DNA of 64,000 nt, taken from positions 18,875 to 82,874 of the forward strand of contig NZ_JAOTBG010000002.1 in NCBI RefSeq assembly GCF_025628805.1, in the 5' to 3' direction. The notes under the pieces were generated by a model. The model was not told where the DNA came from. It ran no database searches and worked only from the letters and a program-made list of their open reading frames with translations. Positions 8,256 to 17,489 of this stretch are shown here, one piece after another. Source of the stretch: Anaplasma capra (GTDB taxonomy: Bacteria > Pseudomonadota > Alphaproteobacteria > Rickettsiales > Anaplasmataceae). How positions within the stretch are numbered: position 1 is the stretch's first letter; the number at the start of each line of letters is the position of its first letter. The position numbers and the translations under genes were made by a program.

Positions 8256-11200
8256 ATGCGCATCCCACAAGATAGTGCTTACAGTTTCGATGAACATGTG
8301 GTTGCCCCCGTACTCAACGCTCTGAAGCAGAAGTTTCCATCGTCAGCCAGCAGCTATAGTGTACTAAAAAGCTTCATAGAGCAGTTCTACAGTTTTTCCT
8401 ACAGCACAGACGTCAGGCTTACCAGCGAGTTTCTGTTGGATGTCGCAGAGGATTTATACAATTTCATAGGTGGCCGAAAACCCCAGGAGAGCATGGTGCG
8501 CGTATTTTTGGCGGATCGCCCGGGTTTTCCCGGAGAGTCCCTCACCGTTGTAGAAACCGCCCACGACAACATGCCGTTCATAATAGACTCGGTGATAATA
8601 GCGCTGAAGAAGCATGGGCTGCCCATATATCATTACACAAACGCTGTTTTACTCCTCAAGAGGGAGAATGGCAAAATTGTGGAAGTTGATGCGTCATCCA
8701 CTAAACCCTGCACAGAAGGGTATACGCGCGAATCTGTAGCATACTTTGTGGTGGAGTCTACAAGCACGGAGTTGCAACATGAGATAAAAGTAGAAGTCGA
8801 AAGGGCTCTGCGCTCAGTTACCCATTGTGTGGGAGATTGGCATCCTATGCTTGATCAAGTGGACGAGCTAATATCTCACATGAAGGAAGATGTGTCACAC
8901 GGGGAGGTTTGCGATTTTCTGAGGTGGTTGCGCGAGGACAACTTTGTATTTCTAGGGTACAGCGAATATGAAGCGTCAAAGTCCGGAAGTTTATTGCTGA
9001 AACCGGAGCGCAGCCTGGGATTACAAAGAATAGGGGAAGCCCCCCAGGAGCCCGAGAAAAGCCCGATACAGGGCGGAGAGCCTTTGTACGTCGTGCAATC
9101 AAATTGCATTTCCCACGTCCATAGGCACGGATATATGGTCTGCATAGGCCTCCGCATACTGGACAGAGCAGGAAGCACAAAACGGGAAGGGTGTTTCTAC
9201 GGATTTTTCACCTCATCGATAGAATTCCAAAGCGCGTGCCACATACCAGTGATCAGGAAAAAGGTAGAGCTTGTCGAGAAGAGATCTGGGTTCCTCAAAA
9301 ATGGGCATAACAGCAAAGCGTTGATGGCTATCATGCAGAAATTCTCTAGAGAGGAGCTTTTCCGCTTTTCCGAGGAGGATCTATTCCAAATTTCAATGGG
9401 GATACTTTTCCTGTCGAGCAACCAGAAAGTGAAGTTGTTTATTCTGAAAGATGTAGTAAACAACTTCATCGGCTGCATCATATTCATACCAAAAAATCTA
9501 GCCAGCACAGAGTTGGCCAACCGGATAGCTTCAGTACTGGAGAAAGTCTTTGATGGCAAAGTAGTCGGCCAGTACTACAACATGTATGACGAGTCTGACC
9601 TGGTGAGGCTGCAATTCACAGTAAAGACTGACAACGAAGCTTCCTATACCATATCGGCGCAAGAAGTCGAAAGGATAGTGGTGGAATCAACAAAGCGGTG
9701 GGAAGACAGGTTGCAGCAAGTGGTTTCCCAGAAACTGGAAGGTGACTTCTCAGCATACGTAAACGCCTTTCCCGCCAGTTACCAGGAGTATTTTACTCCG
9801 GAGAATGCGCGCCACGACATTTTGAAAATACACAAAGTGCTGGAGAGTTCCACAGGTGAAAGCGAAGCAGATCTTTATCTACTGGAGAGCTGTAGCCACT
9901 ATCAGCTCAAGATATACGTACCACTAGAGGGGGATCTCAACCTATCAAAGGTTCTCGATGTGGTGAAAAAAATGGGAGCAAAAATGTCGCAGCACTACAG
10001 CTATGACATTACAGTGCGGGACAAGTGCGTACGTTTGCATCACTTCGTGCTTGCCAATACGAGCAAATCCTTTGACCATCGCGACATAAAGGGCCGATTT
10101 GAGACTACACTGAAAAAGGTATTCTCCGGAGAAATTGAGAACGATTACTTCAACAGTTTGGCGATCCTAGCAAATTTGAAGTGGAAAGAGGTCTTGCTCG
10201 TGAGAACGCTGAGCAGGTACCTGAAGCAAATCTCATTCAACTACAGCCAAGCGTATATTCAAAAGGTCGTCAGGAAGAACTCCAACATGGTGCACCTGTT
10301 TGTAAGGCTATTTGAGGCTAGGTTTGACCCAGACATAAAGGGCAACAGAGCAGCCAAAGTGGCAAGCGTGCGCAAGTCAATCGATGAGCTGTTTACGCAG
10401 GTCTCAGATATAGTACACGACTATATTCTAAAATGTATATACAACCTTATATCCGCGGTGCTACGGACGAACTATTACCAAGACGCTAGAAGTTACCTCT
10501 CCATAAAGCTAGATTCCAGCGCGGTTCCCGATATCCCTAAACCCTACCCCTTCAGGGAGATATACGTTTACTCCAACACACTTGAGGGAATACACCTGCG
10601 TGGTGGCAAGGTGGCAAGAGGCGGCATACGGTGGTCTGACAGGACAGAGGACTTTCGCACAGAAGTTCTGGGATTGATGAAAGCACAAATGACAAAAAAC
10701 TCTGTGATAGTCCCAGTCGGCTCAAAGGGCGGCTTTGTCTTGAAAGGCAATTCGAGGAAGCTGGGATCCGTTGAGTGTGCGGTTGAGTGTTACAAAAACT
10801 TCCTGCGTGGTATATTGGATATCACTGACAACATAGTAGATGGAAAGTGCATCACTCCCGACCGCGTAATTAGATACGATGACGACGATCCATATTTGGT
10901 AGTCGCAGCCGATAAGGGCACTGCGTCTTTTTCCGACCATGCGAATAAGGTATCTGCTGAGTATAGTTTCTGGCTCGGGGATGCGTTTGCATCTGGAGGA
11001 TCTGTTGGATTCGATCACAAAAAAATAGGCATCACAGCGAAGGGAGCGTGGGTCGCTGCTCAAAGACATTTCTGGGTCATGGGAAAAGACATACAGAAAG
11101 ATACCTTTACAGCAATTGGCATTGGAGACATGTCGGGTGACGTGTTTGGAAATGGAATGTTATTATCCGACAAGATACGCCTGCTCGGGGCCTTCAACCA

Positions 11201-13067
11201 CATACACATATTTGTTGACCCATCTCCTGATCCGGCCACAAGTTTTGTGGAGCGCAAGCGGTTGTTTGAGACTCCCGGATCGTCTTGGAAAGATTACAAG
11301 CCAGAGCTCATATCTGAGGGCGGAGGTGTGTTCTGCCGCAATTCAAAAGCCATCAATCTGACTCCAGAAATGAAAAAGTGCTTTCGGATAGTCACCGATG
11401 ACGAAAGCATTTCCCCTACTGCCCTGATCAGATCTATGCTGAAGGCACCTGTGGATATGATTTGGAACGGGGGGATCGGAACATATGTTAAGTCATCAAA
11501 GGAAACCCACATCACTGTTGGTGATAAGGCCAATGATAGGCTTAGAATTGATGGCAAAGACGTACGTGCTGCGATGGTAATAGAAGGAGGTAACCTCGGG
11601 TGCACACAGCTGGGTAGAGTGGAGTATGCCAACAATGGGGGGAGAATCAATACAGACTTCGTGGATAACGCTGGTGGGGTTATCTGCTCGGATTTCGAAG
11701 TAAACTTAAAAATCTGCCTGGAAATGGCTGTCAAGGACAAGTTCATATCACTAGAAGAGCGCAACAAAATACTGTACGGCATGCTCAATGACATCCCCAA
11801 TATTCTAATGGAGCACCATAATAAGCTGGAAACCAGGACACTAATGCTAGAATGCATGCAAGCACAAAAGCGGATAGAGCAGCATCATAGGATAATGCAG
11901 TACCTCGAAAAGATAAAGGTTCTGGATCGAAGTATAGAGTTCCTACCCAGTGACGAAGAGGTCTTGAAAATGGTCTCTGAATCTCGGGGGCTTGATGCAC
12001 CACAAATAGCTGTGCTCATAGCATATGTGCGAACATTTATAAAGGGTGAGATTATAAAATCTAACCTTCTTAAGCACGGTCTAGCGGACATTTACGAGTC
12101 TCAGTATCTGCTTTCATATTTTCCAGAGTGCATAAGGAACAAGTTTGGGAAGTACATAAAGCAGCACAAGTTGAAGCATGAGATACTGGCCACCTGTATC
12201 TCAAACGACATAGTAAACAGGATGGGTTGCGTCTTTGTTAGCCACATCGAGAGTATGGGCATCACTATAGACACAATCGCCAGGGTGTATGTAATAATAT
12301 CAATGATATACAACCTGCAGGACATATGGAGCGAGCTTGACAGGGTAGACGGCACCATAGATGCAAGCGATTATGTTAAGATTGTCAGAGAGGTTCAAAA
12401 ATTTGTCGGGCAGGCAACTTTTTGGCTGTTCCGACACATGCACAAGTTTGTCGATATAGAGAAAAGGCTGGGGAGCCTCTCAGCGCAAACTTTGCTTATT
12501 GAACAGAACATGGAGAACATTCTGTGCGGTGAGTTCTTGGAATCCTACAACGCAGTACGGGAAAACTTCCCATGGCAAAGCTTGAGCCCCGAAATAGCGC
12601 AAAGAATCAAAGGGCTACAGTTCCTGGTTTTCGCTATGGATATAATATATCTGGCGGAGAGCACTGGAGTTGACATAGTCGCAGTTGGCAAGGTGTATTT
12701 CAGGCTGCGTTCCGTCCTGAGCTTTAGTCGGATCAGAGAATTAGCTATGCAGATGGATGCGGTTTCTCCGTACTGGCAGCGTATAGCCATCAGAAACCTG
12801 CTTGACGATCTAAGCGATTATCAGTCCATAATCACGGGTAATATAGTAAGGCATGTGTCCCCCGAGGAAAAAGCGGGCACACAAAAATGCATGGACACCG
12901 TAGCAAAGGAGCACGTAGACTCCTGGTGTACTCAGTACAAAAATCAATTAGATGGGTATTACAGGTTTTTGGAAGATATAAATTCGACTCAGCTCGACCT
13001 GAGCAAATTGGTACTAGTGATAAGGTCTCTCAGTGTCTTCACTGTGGGAAAGGACTATCATGCTTAA
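8256..13067 (+). CDS. gdhB: NAD-specific glutamate dehydrogenase, large (~180 kDa) type
   Basis: Oxidatively deaminates glutamate to 2-oxoglutarate and ammonia, feeding the TCA cycle, a likely main carbon entry in bacteria that live on host amino acids. At 1603 residues it is the large multidomain type (GDH-180), with long N-terminal regulatory domains. The catalytic core begins around residue 770 with GGKVARGGIRWSDRTEDFRT, then EVLGLMKAQMTKNSVIVPVG and SKGGFVLKG. Downstream the nucleotide-binding region has GIGDMSGDVFGNGML and WNGGIGTYVKSS. A helical C-terminal domain completes it. The reading frame is intact. Its stop overlaps the ATG of the TatB-like gene by 8 bp. Confidence 0.95.
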   Translation: MRIPQDSAYSFDEHVVAPVLNALKQKFPSSASSYSVLKSFIEQFYSFSYSTDVRLTSEFLLDVAEDLYNFIGGRKPQESMVRVFLADRPGFPGESLTVVETAHDNMPFIIDSVIIALKKHGLPIYHYTNAVLLLKRENGKIVEVDASSTKPCTEGYTRESVAYFVVESTSTELQHEIKVEVERALRSVTHCVGDWHPMLDQVDELISHMKEDVSHGEVCDFLRWLREDNFVFLGYSEYEASKSGSLLLKPERSLGLQRIGEAPQEPEKSPIQGGEPLYVVQSNCISHVHRHGYMVCIGLRILDRAGSTKREGCFYGFFTSSIEFQSACHIPVIRKKVELVEKRSGFLKNGHNSKALMAIMQKFSREELFRFSEEDLFQISMGILFLSSNQKVKLFILKDVVNNFIGCIIFIPKNLASTELANRIASVLEKVFDGKVVGQYYNMYDESDLVRLQFTVKTDNEASYTISAQEVERIVVESTKRWEDRLQQVVSQKLEGDFSAYVNAFPASYQEYFTPENARHDILKIHKVLESSTGESEADLYLLESCSHYQLKIYVPLEGDLNLSKVLDVVKKMGAKMSQHYSYDITVRDKCVRLHHFVLANTSKSFDHRDIKGRFETTLKKVFSGEIENDYFNSLAILANLKWKEVLLVRTLSRYLKQISFNYSQAYIQKVVRKNSNMVHLFVRLFEARFDPDIKGNRAAKVASVRKSIDELFTQVSDIVHDYILKCIYNLISAVLRTNYYQDARSYLSIKLDSSAVPDIPKPYPFREIYVYSNTLEGIHLRGGKVARGGIRWSDRTEDFRTEVLGLMKAQMTKNSVIVPVGSKGGFVLKGNSRKLGSVECAVECYKNFLRGILDITDNIVDGKCITPDRVIRYDDDDPYLVVAADKGTASFSDHANKVSAEYSFWLGDAFASGGSVGFDHKKIGITAKGAWVAAQRHFWVMGKDIQKDTFTAIGIGDMSGDVFGNGMLLSDKIRLLGAFNHIHIFVDPSPDPATSFVERKRLFETPGSSWKDYKPELISEGGGVFCRNSKAINLTPEMKKCFRIVTDDESISPTALIRSMLKAPVDMIWNGGIGTYVKSSKETHITVGDKANDRLRIDGKDVRAAMVIEGGNLGCTQLGRVEYANNGGRINTDFVDNAGGVICSDFEVNLKICLEMAVKDKFISLEERNKILYGMLNDIPNILMEHHNKLETRTLMLECMQAQKRIEQHHRIMQYLEKIKVLDRSIEFLPSDEEVLKMVSESRGLDAPQIAVLIAYVRTFIKGEIIKSNLLKHGLADIYESQYLLSYFPECIRNKFGKYIKQHKLKHEILATCISNDIVNRMGCVFVSHIESMGITIDTIARVYVIISMIYNLQDIWSELDRVDGTIDASDYVKIVREVQKFVGQATFWLFRHMHKFVDIEKRLGSLSAQTLLIEQNMENILCGEFLESYNAVRENFPWQSLSPEIAQRIKGLQFLVFAMDIIYLAESTGVDIVAVGKVYFRLRSVLSFSRIRELAMQMDAVSPYWQRIAIRNLLDDLSDYQSIITGNIVRHVSPEEKAGTQKCMDTVAKEHVDSWCTQYKNQLDGYYRFLEDINSTQLDLSKLVLVIRSLSVFTVGKDYHA

Positions 13068-13410
13068 TGTAGGTTTTTCCGAAATGGTGTTGATCCTGGT
13101 GGTAGGATGCCTGGCTACAGACCCTAAAAAAATTCCGGGATTGCTGAGAACCGCAGGAACGTACTATAGGAAGTTTTCAGAGATTAAGGAGGAAGTGCTG
13201 AGTGCCGTGCGTGCAATGTGCAACGAAAGTAAAGACGGCAACAAGACACATGCAGGCAAGAAAAGGTATATCATGGGCAACGACGGGGCTCTACACGAAG
13301 CGTACGAAATTCGCGACATGGTGGGCCGCAGTACATCTGAGATTCAGGAGTCCGTCGACGAAAATTATGCACCTGTCCCAGACGAGAGGAAGCATCAATC
13401 AGAAGATTGA
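13060..13410 (+). CDS. tatB: Twin-arginine translocase subunit, TatB-like
   Basis: 116 residues. The N-terminus MLNVGFSEMVLILVVGCLAT followed by DPKKIPGLLRTAGTYYRKF matches the TatA/B architecture: a short membrane helix, a hinge, then an amphipathic helix and an acidic, disordered tail. The FSE motif at residues 6-8 favours TatB over TatA. TatB receives twin-arginine precursors with TatC. The start overlaps the GDH stop (ATGcTTAA), so translation is probably coupled. tatA and tatC are not in the window. Confidence 0.8.
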   Translation: MLNVGFSEMVLILVVGCLATDPKKIPGLLRTAGTYYRKFSEIKEEVLSAVRAMCNESKDGNKTHAGKKRYIMGNDGALHEAYEIRDMVGRSTSEIQESVDENYAPVPDERKHQSED

Positions 13411-13622
13411 CTCGAGTGGCGAGGCATCCTGCTAGCTGCGCGTAGTGAGGCAGTTGAAACGTGCGCTTCTGGGTGGTATTATCTAGACATCGGGTACAGG
13501 ATTACAACGTTTGGGCCACGGTACCTATGCTTCGCTGCATAGCGTGCGTTTGTCAGTAGTGACAAAACCAGGTCGACGTACGCAACCCAAAATATGCAAT
13601 CAACTTAGTGTGGCAGAAGACA

Positions 13623-14981
13623 ATGACAGCTAAAATATTGGTGGTAGATGACCTCGTAGCCAACGTTAAGCTACTGCAGGCAAAGCTCACAAAAGAGTAT
13701 TACAATGTACTCACCGCAATGAGCGGAGAAGAGGCTATAGAAGCGGCAAGAGAAAAACATCCGGACATGATACTGCTAGATGTAATGATGCCGGGCATGG
13801 ATGGATACGAAACTTGCAGAAGACTCAGGGCAGACCCTGCAACCACCTATATACCAGTTGTGATGATCACGGCGCTGGACAACACTACTGACAATCGCGT
13901 ACAGGGAATTAGCGCTGGAGCCGACGATTTCCTCACTAAGCCAATCAATGATGTGGCGCTCTTCTCAAGAATCAGGTCACTTACCAGATTTAAAATTCTT
14001 GTCGATGAGTTGAGACTCAGAGGCAAAACCAATACTGAGATAAGCTCAGTAGATGGGGATATCATGCATTATGCAAACCAGATCTCCAACGCTAAGGTCA
14101 TGATTATAGACGGGGATAAGACGCGCTCAGAACACATCAACAATGTACTACAAGAGTCTTTTCAGGAAACAGCAGTTTTGGACAATCCGTCGCAGAGCGT
14201 CAATCTCCAGAACGCAGAAAGCTATGATCTTTTCATAGTAGATCTAAACTTCGACGGCGATGGATTAAGGCTCTGCTCAAACTTTAGGAGCAATAACAAC
14301 ACACGTTATACCCCAATCCTGGTGCTATTGGACGAAAGCGATGATGCTGGAATATTGAGTAGGGCCTTTGAGATTGGTATTAGCGACTACATCATGGCTC
14401 CCATAGATAGCAACGAGCTTCTGGCAAGAGCAACCGTGCAGGTTAAAAGAAAAAGGTACCAGGATGCGCTTCGAATGCATCTGGAAGATAATGCAGCAAT
14501 GTCCATCACGGACCCGCTTACAGGGTGCTACAACAGGAGATACTTTGACATGCACTTTCAGAATATTGTGAATGAAGCGCGAAACAAGGATAAAAACCTA
14601 TCCGTAATGATAATGGATGTAGACCATTTCAAGCGTGTAAACGACACTCTTGGCCACACAGTAGGGGACGAGCTACTGCAGCAACTCAAAAAACGAATTT
14701 TTGACAATATTAGAATATCTGATTTGCTCGCAAGATTCGGAGGTGAAGAGTTTGTAGTAATTTTACCCGAAACAGACATAGACAACGCAGTGGGAGTGGC
14801 CAATCGTCTCAGGACAAAAATAGCCGAGGCGCCCTTTGATACAAGTGCGGGTGCAATTGACAAAACCATCAGTATAGGCGTTGCAGAGTTCAATCCCACT
14901 GAAGAGGCAAAAGACTTTTTAAATAGGGCAGATAGGTGCCTGTATTCCGCCAAGGAAACCAGAAATACTGTTTACTACTAG
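13623..14981 (+). CDS. pleD: PleD-type response regulator diguanylate cyclase
   Basis: 452 residues: a receiver domain with phosphoacceptor D53 in LLDVMMPG and acidic pocket D9/D10, a second receiver-like domain (VMIIDGDKTRSEHINNV...DLFIVDLNFDG), then a GGDEF domain with active-site GGEEF at 373-377. It would make cyclic di-GMP when phosphorylated. An inhibitory I-site RISD (364-367, five residues before GGEEF) indicates product feedback. Start placed at MTAKILVVDD (13623); an in-frame ATG 15 bp upstream is possible. Upstream 13411-13622 shows no other gene. In related organisms the partner kinase is PleC, not seen here. Confidence 0.94.
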   Translation: MTAKILVVDDLVANVKLLQAKLTKEYYNVLTAMSGEEAIEAAREKHPDMILLDVMMPGMDGYETCRRLRADPATTYIPVVMITALDNTTDNRVQGISAGADDFLTKPINDVALFSRIRSLTRFKILVDELRLRGKTNTEISSVDGDIMHYANQISNAKVMIIDGDKTRSEHINNVLQESFQETAVLDNPSQSVNLQNAESYDLFIVDLNFDGDGLRLCSNFRSNNNTRYTPILVLLDESDDAGILSRAFEIGISDYIMAPIDSNELLARATVQVKRKRYQDALRMHLEDNAAMSITDPLTGCYNRRYFDMHFQNIVNEARNKDKNLSVMIMDVDHFKRVNDTLGHTVGDELLQQLKKRIFDNIRISDLLARFGGEEFVVILPETDIDNAVGVANRLRTKIAEAPFDTSAGAIDKTISIGVAEFNPTEEAKDFLNRADRCLYSAKETRNTVYY

Positions 14982-15078
14982 CAATGTAGCTCCCTGCCCC
15001 TGCATTTCATGCAAATTGTGATCGCGCCACAGCATAGCGCCCCCACTTGCAGCCACACTCCTGTTGATGAAGTGGCAG

Positions 15079-15996
15079 CTAGCAAGAGCCATCGCGAACT
15101 TGGCAAGCGGTAGAAAGCGCGTTTATTGTCTCTTCCATGTAATTGGGAATAGGAGCAGATATACTCAGCTTGCGCCCCATTGGCTCCAAGATCAGTAGAG
15201 AAGCATGAAGATGTAGTGCTTGCTGTCCTGTAGGATCACATTTACAGTACTTCCTATCCCCAACGATAGGGCACCCCATCTGCGACATATGAATTCGTAA
15301 TTGATGCTTTCTTCCAGTTACAGGATGTAGTAACACTACTGCAAAGTTCCCTAAAGTCTTCACCACCGAGAATATGGTTCTTGCCTCCTTGCTAACCACC
15401 CCACCCCCAATTTCGGCCTTGTATAGTATCGGCGTATTCACCTCCCCAGTAGTTGGGCTTGGTATTCCTAGGGTAATCGCCGTGTACTCCTTATGGACCC
15501 TTCTGTCCCGAAACTCACTAGCTAAGCGCCTAGCAACACTCAAGTTTCTTGCGAGCACGAGCACACCGCTCGTATCTTTGTCCAATCTATGAACTATCCT
15601 GCAGCATTCACCGGGCCTTATTTTATCCAGCAAGTCAGCAATGCTAGTCTTAACATTGCTACCACCTTGAACGCTGACACCAGCAGGCTTGTTGACCGCT
15701 ATTATGTCTTCATCTTCATACACTATGCTACTGCTTATCAGGCGCAAAAGCGACGTATGCCGAAATTCGTGAATTTCCTTCCCGCGCTGCTCGATGCGGT
15801 GAGTGCCTTTTATACTTAAGACATCACCATCACTCACCCTAGTAGACGATTTTGTCTTAGTGTTGTTAAGTAATATTTCTCCTTTGCGCAGCGATTTCTC
15901 TATGAAAGACTGGGGAACACCGGGCAACAGGTTACGCAAATACCTGTCCACCCGCACTCCAGGGCACGCTTCTTCAACAATATATTCTTTTCTCAC
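15079..15996 (-). CDS. rluC: Ribosomal large subunit pseudouridine synthase, RluC/RluD family
   Basis: 305 residues. An N-terminal S4 RNA-binding domain (VDRYLRNLLPGVPQSFIEKS) precedes the catalytic domain, with IAVNKPAGVSVQGG and the HRLD motif whose aspartate is D139 (VHRLDKDTSGVLVLAR). It converts uridines in 23S rRNA to pseudouridine. The S4-plus-catalytic architecture fits RluC and RluD equally; the exact target sites are not decidable from sequence. Its ATG overlaps the end of the SuhB-like gene by 4 bp. Confidence 0.93.
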   Translation of the reverse strand: MRKEYIVEEACPGVRVDRYLRNLLPGVPQSFIEKSLRKGEILLNNTKTKSSTRVSDGDVLSIKGTHRIEQRGKEIHEFRHTSLLRLISSSIVYEDEDIIAVNKPAGVSVQGGSNVKTSIADLLDKIRPGECCRIVHRLDKDTSGVLVLARNLSVARRLASEFRDRRVHKEYTAITLGIPSPTTGEVNTPILYKAEIGGGVVSKEARTIFSVVKTLGNFAVVLLHPVTGRKHQLRIHMSQMGCPIVGDRKYCKCDPTGQQALHLHASLLILEPMGRKLSISAPIPNYMEETINALSTACQVRDGSC

Positions 15997-16757
15997 TGCA
16001 AGAAATTCCGCTCGACAAAATCACACAGAAATGGGTTGCCAGCAACCAGCATTCCGCCCTTGCTGATCATACCACCCTGACTCCCCTCAATAAAGAGCCT
16101 GCCCATACGAGCCTTGTACTCACCAACACCAGAGTAGACCACTACGTCATAATATGCGGAAGATGCGTACACAAACCCAAGAATAACAGACCCCATGGAG
16201 CGCAGTATAGCATGCTTAGACACAAACCCCTGAGCTACAGGCAGGACATTAGAACACCCAGCAGTAAAATCTACCAATGCGGTACCGACGCCCTCTTTCC
16301 TGGAAACACGCATTTTAACATATCGAGATTGATTATTCTCCACAAAAGCACCCAAGCCTTTATCCACGTAAAACGTTTCCCTCAGCACTGGAGCATCAAC
16401 CACTGCTGCTATTACATCTCCGTCCTTCACAAGCGCAACTGCAGTCGCGAAATATGGTAACCCATTGATAAAATTCGTCCTGCTGTCTATCGGGCTCACA
16501 AACCAGAACATATTCCCCAACTCTTGTGCTTCGCTGGAGCTACCATCAAGGAATATCCCATATTCCTGCTTGTAGGCCTTAAGCTCTTCACCTATGATCA
16601 TACCAGATCTTGAGTAAGCAGATTTGGTAAACTCTCTTGCAGCAGCGTGGGAAGATTGCAAACACCTGATCTCATTAAAGTCCCGGGCCAGCCCCCTGGA
16701 GGATTTGCGCACAGCTCTGAGCATAACACCAACTACTGGAGAAAAAAGCGCAGACAT
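15993..16757 (-). CDS. suhB: SuhB-like inositol monophosphatase-family protein with degenerate active site
   Basis: 254 residues, collinear with the inositol monophosphatase family: IIGEELKAYKQEYGI aligns with the usual I-EELKxxYPDHGI. However, the metal-binding residues are changed. The glutamate pair normally next (LGEE) reads FLDG (69-72). The motif W-x-x-D-P-I-D-G-T-x-N reads WFVSPIDSRTN (85-95), losing the first aspartate and the glycine but keeping D91. The C-terminal W-D motif reads Y-K (214-215). Phosphatase activity is therefore doubtful. In E. coli SuhB also acts in rRNA transcription antitermination independently of catalysis, which could be the retained role. It sits between efp (2-bp gap) and rluC (4-bp overlap), a translation-related unit. 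Confidence 0.82.
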   Translation of the reverse strand: MSALFSPVVGVMLRAVRKSSRGLARDFNEIRCLQSSHAAAREFTKSAYSRSGMIIGEELKAYKQEYGIFLDGSSSEAQELGNMFWFVSPIDSRTNFINGLPYFATAVALVKDGDVIAAVVDAPVLRETFYVDKGLGAFVENNQSRYVKMRVSRKEGVGTALVDFTAGCSNVLPVAQGFVSKHAILRSMGSVILGFVYASSAYYDVVVYSGVGEYKARMGRLFIEGSQGGMISKGGMLVAGNPFLCDFVERNFLQ

Positions 16758-16759
16758 AC

Positions 16760-17326
16760 TTAGTCTTTTGCCCTCTCGTAGTATGTGTCATCCACAGTAT
16801 ATACGACTATCTTCTCACCGACCTTAATGAAAGGCGGAACACTAATTCTCTTGCCATTTTCCAGTGTGGCAGACTTATAGGAAGAAGACGCAGTCTGCCC
16901 TTTTATTACAGACTCAGTCTCCATTACTTCTAGAACCACGTAGTCGGGAACCCTAGCAGCTACAACTTGCCCCTGGTAGAACGACAGAGTAAGAACCATG
17001 CCTTCCTGAAGATATATACCCTTCTCGCCAAGGAGATCAGCACTTATAGAAACCTGCTCATAGGTCGCGGTATTCATGAGAGTGAGCGATGCACCGTCAC
17101 TAAAGATGTACTGATGCGCTACCTCTTCAACTATGGCGCGTTTTACGTAACCATCGGAGCGAAACCTTTCCTGATACTTCGCACCAGTCTTAATGTTCTT
17201 GAGCTCGGCTTGTATATAGGCCCCACCCTTGCCGGGCTGGGTGTGCATAGTCTTCACAACAAGATAAAGAGCGCCATTATGATCGAGAACCTGGCCAGGC
17301 CTTATATCGCTACCCCTCTCAGCCAT
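16760..17326 (-). CDS. efp: Translation elongation factor P
   Basis: 188 residues, full length, with the KOW-like N domain and two OB domains. It relieves ribosome stalling at polyproline. The modifiable residue is K33 in MHTQPGKGGAYIQ, a canonical PGKGxA loop. ADDITIONALLY typical are RSDGYVKRAIVEEVAHQYIF and the C-terminal GQTASSSYKSATLENG and VPPFIKVGEKI. The modifying enzymes (EpmA/B) are not in the window. First gene of the efp-suhB-rluC unit. Confidence 0.97.
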   Translation of the reverse strand: MAERGSDIRPGQVLDHNGALYLVVKTMHTQPGKGGAYIQAELKNIKTGAKYQERFRSDGYVKRAIVEEVAHQYIFSDGASLTLMNTATYEQVSISADLLGEKGIYLQEGMVLTLSFYQGQVVAARVPDYVVLEVMETESVIKGQTASSSYKSATLENGKRISVPPFIKVGEKIVVYTVDDTYYERAKD

Positions 17327-17489
17327 GTCGACCTTCCAAAAACAGGTTCCATTCTAGAACCAAGAGCGCAGCAACTCAAGTAAAAAGAGGCATACTACCA
17401 CCACATCTTGTTCACACACTACAACACCACTGTGTACTCGCCGCTATAAGTGCAGGCTACCCCACCACATACCAAGCATCAAGCAGCGA

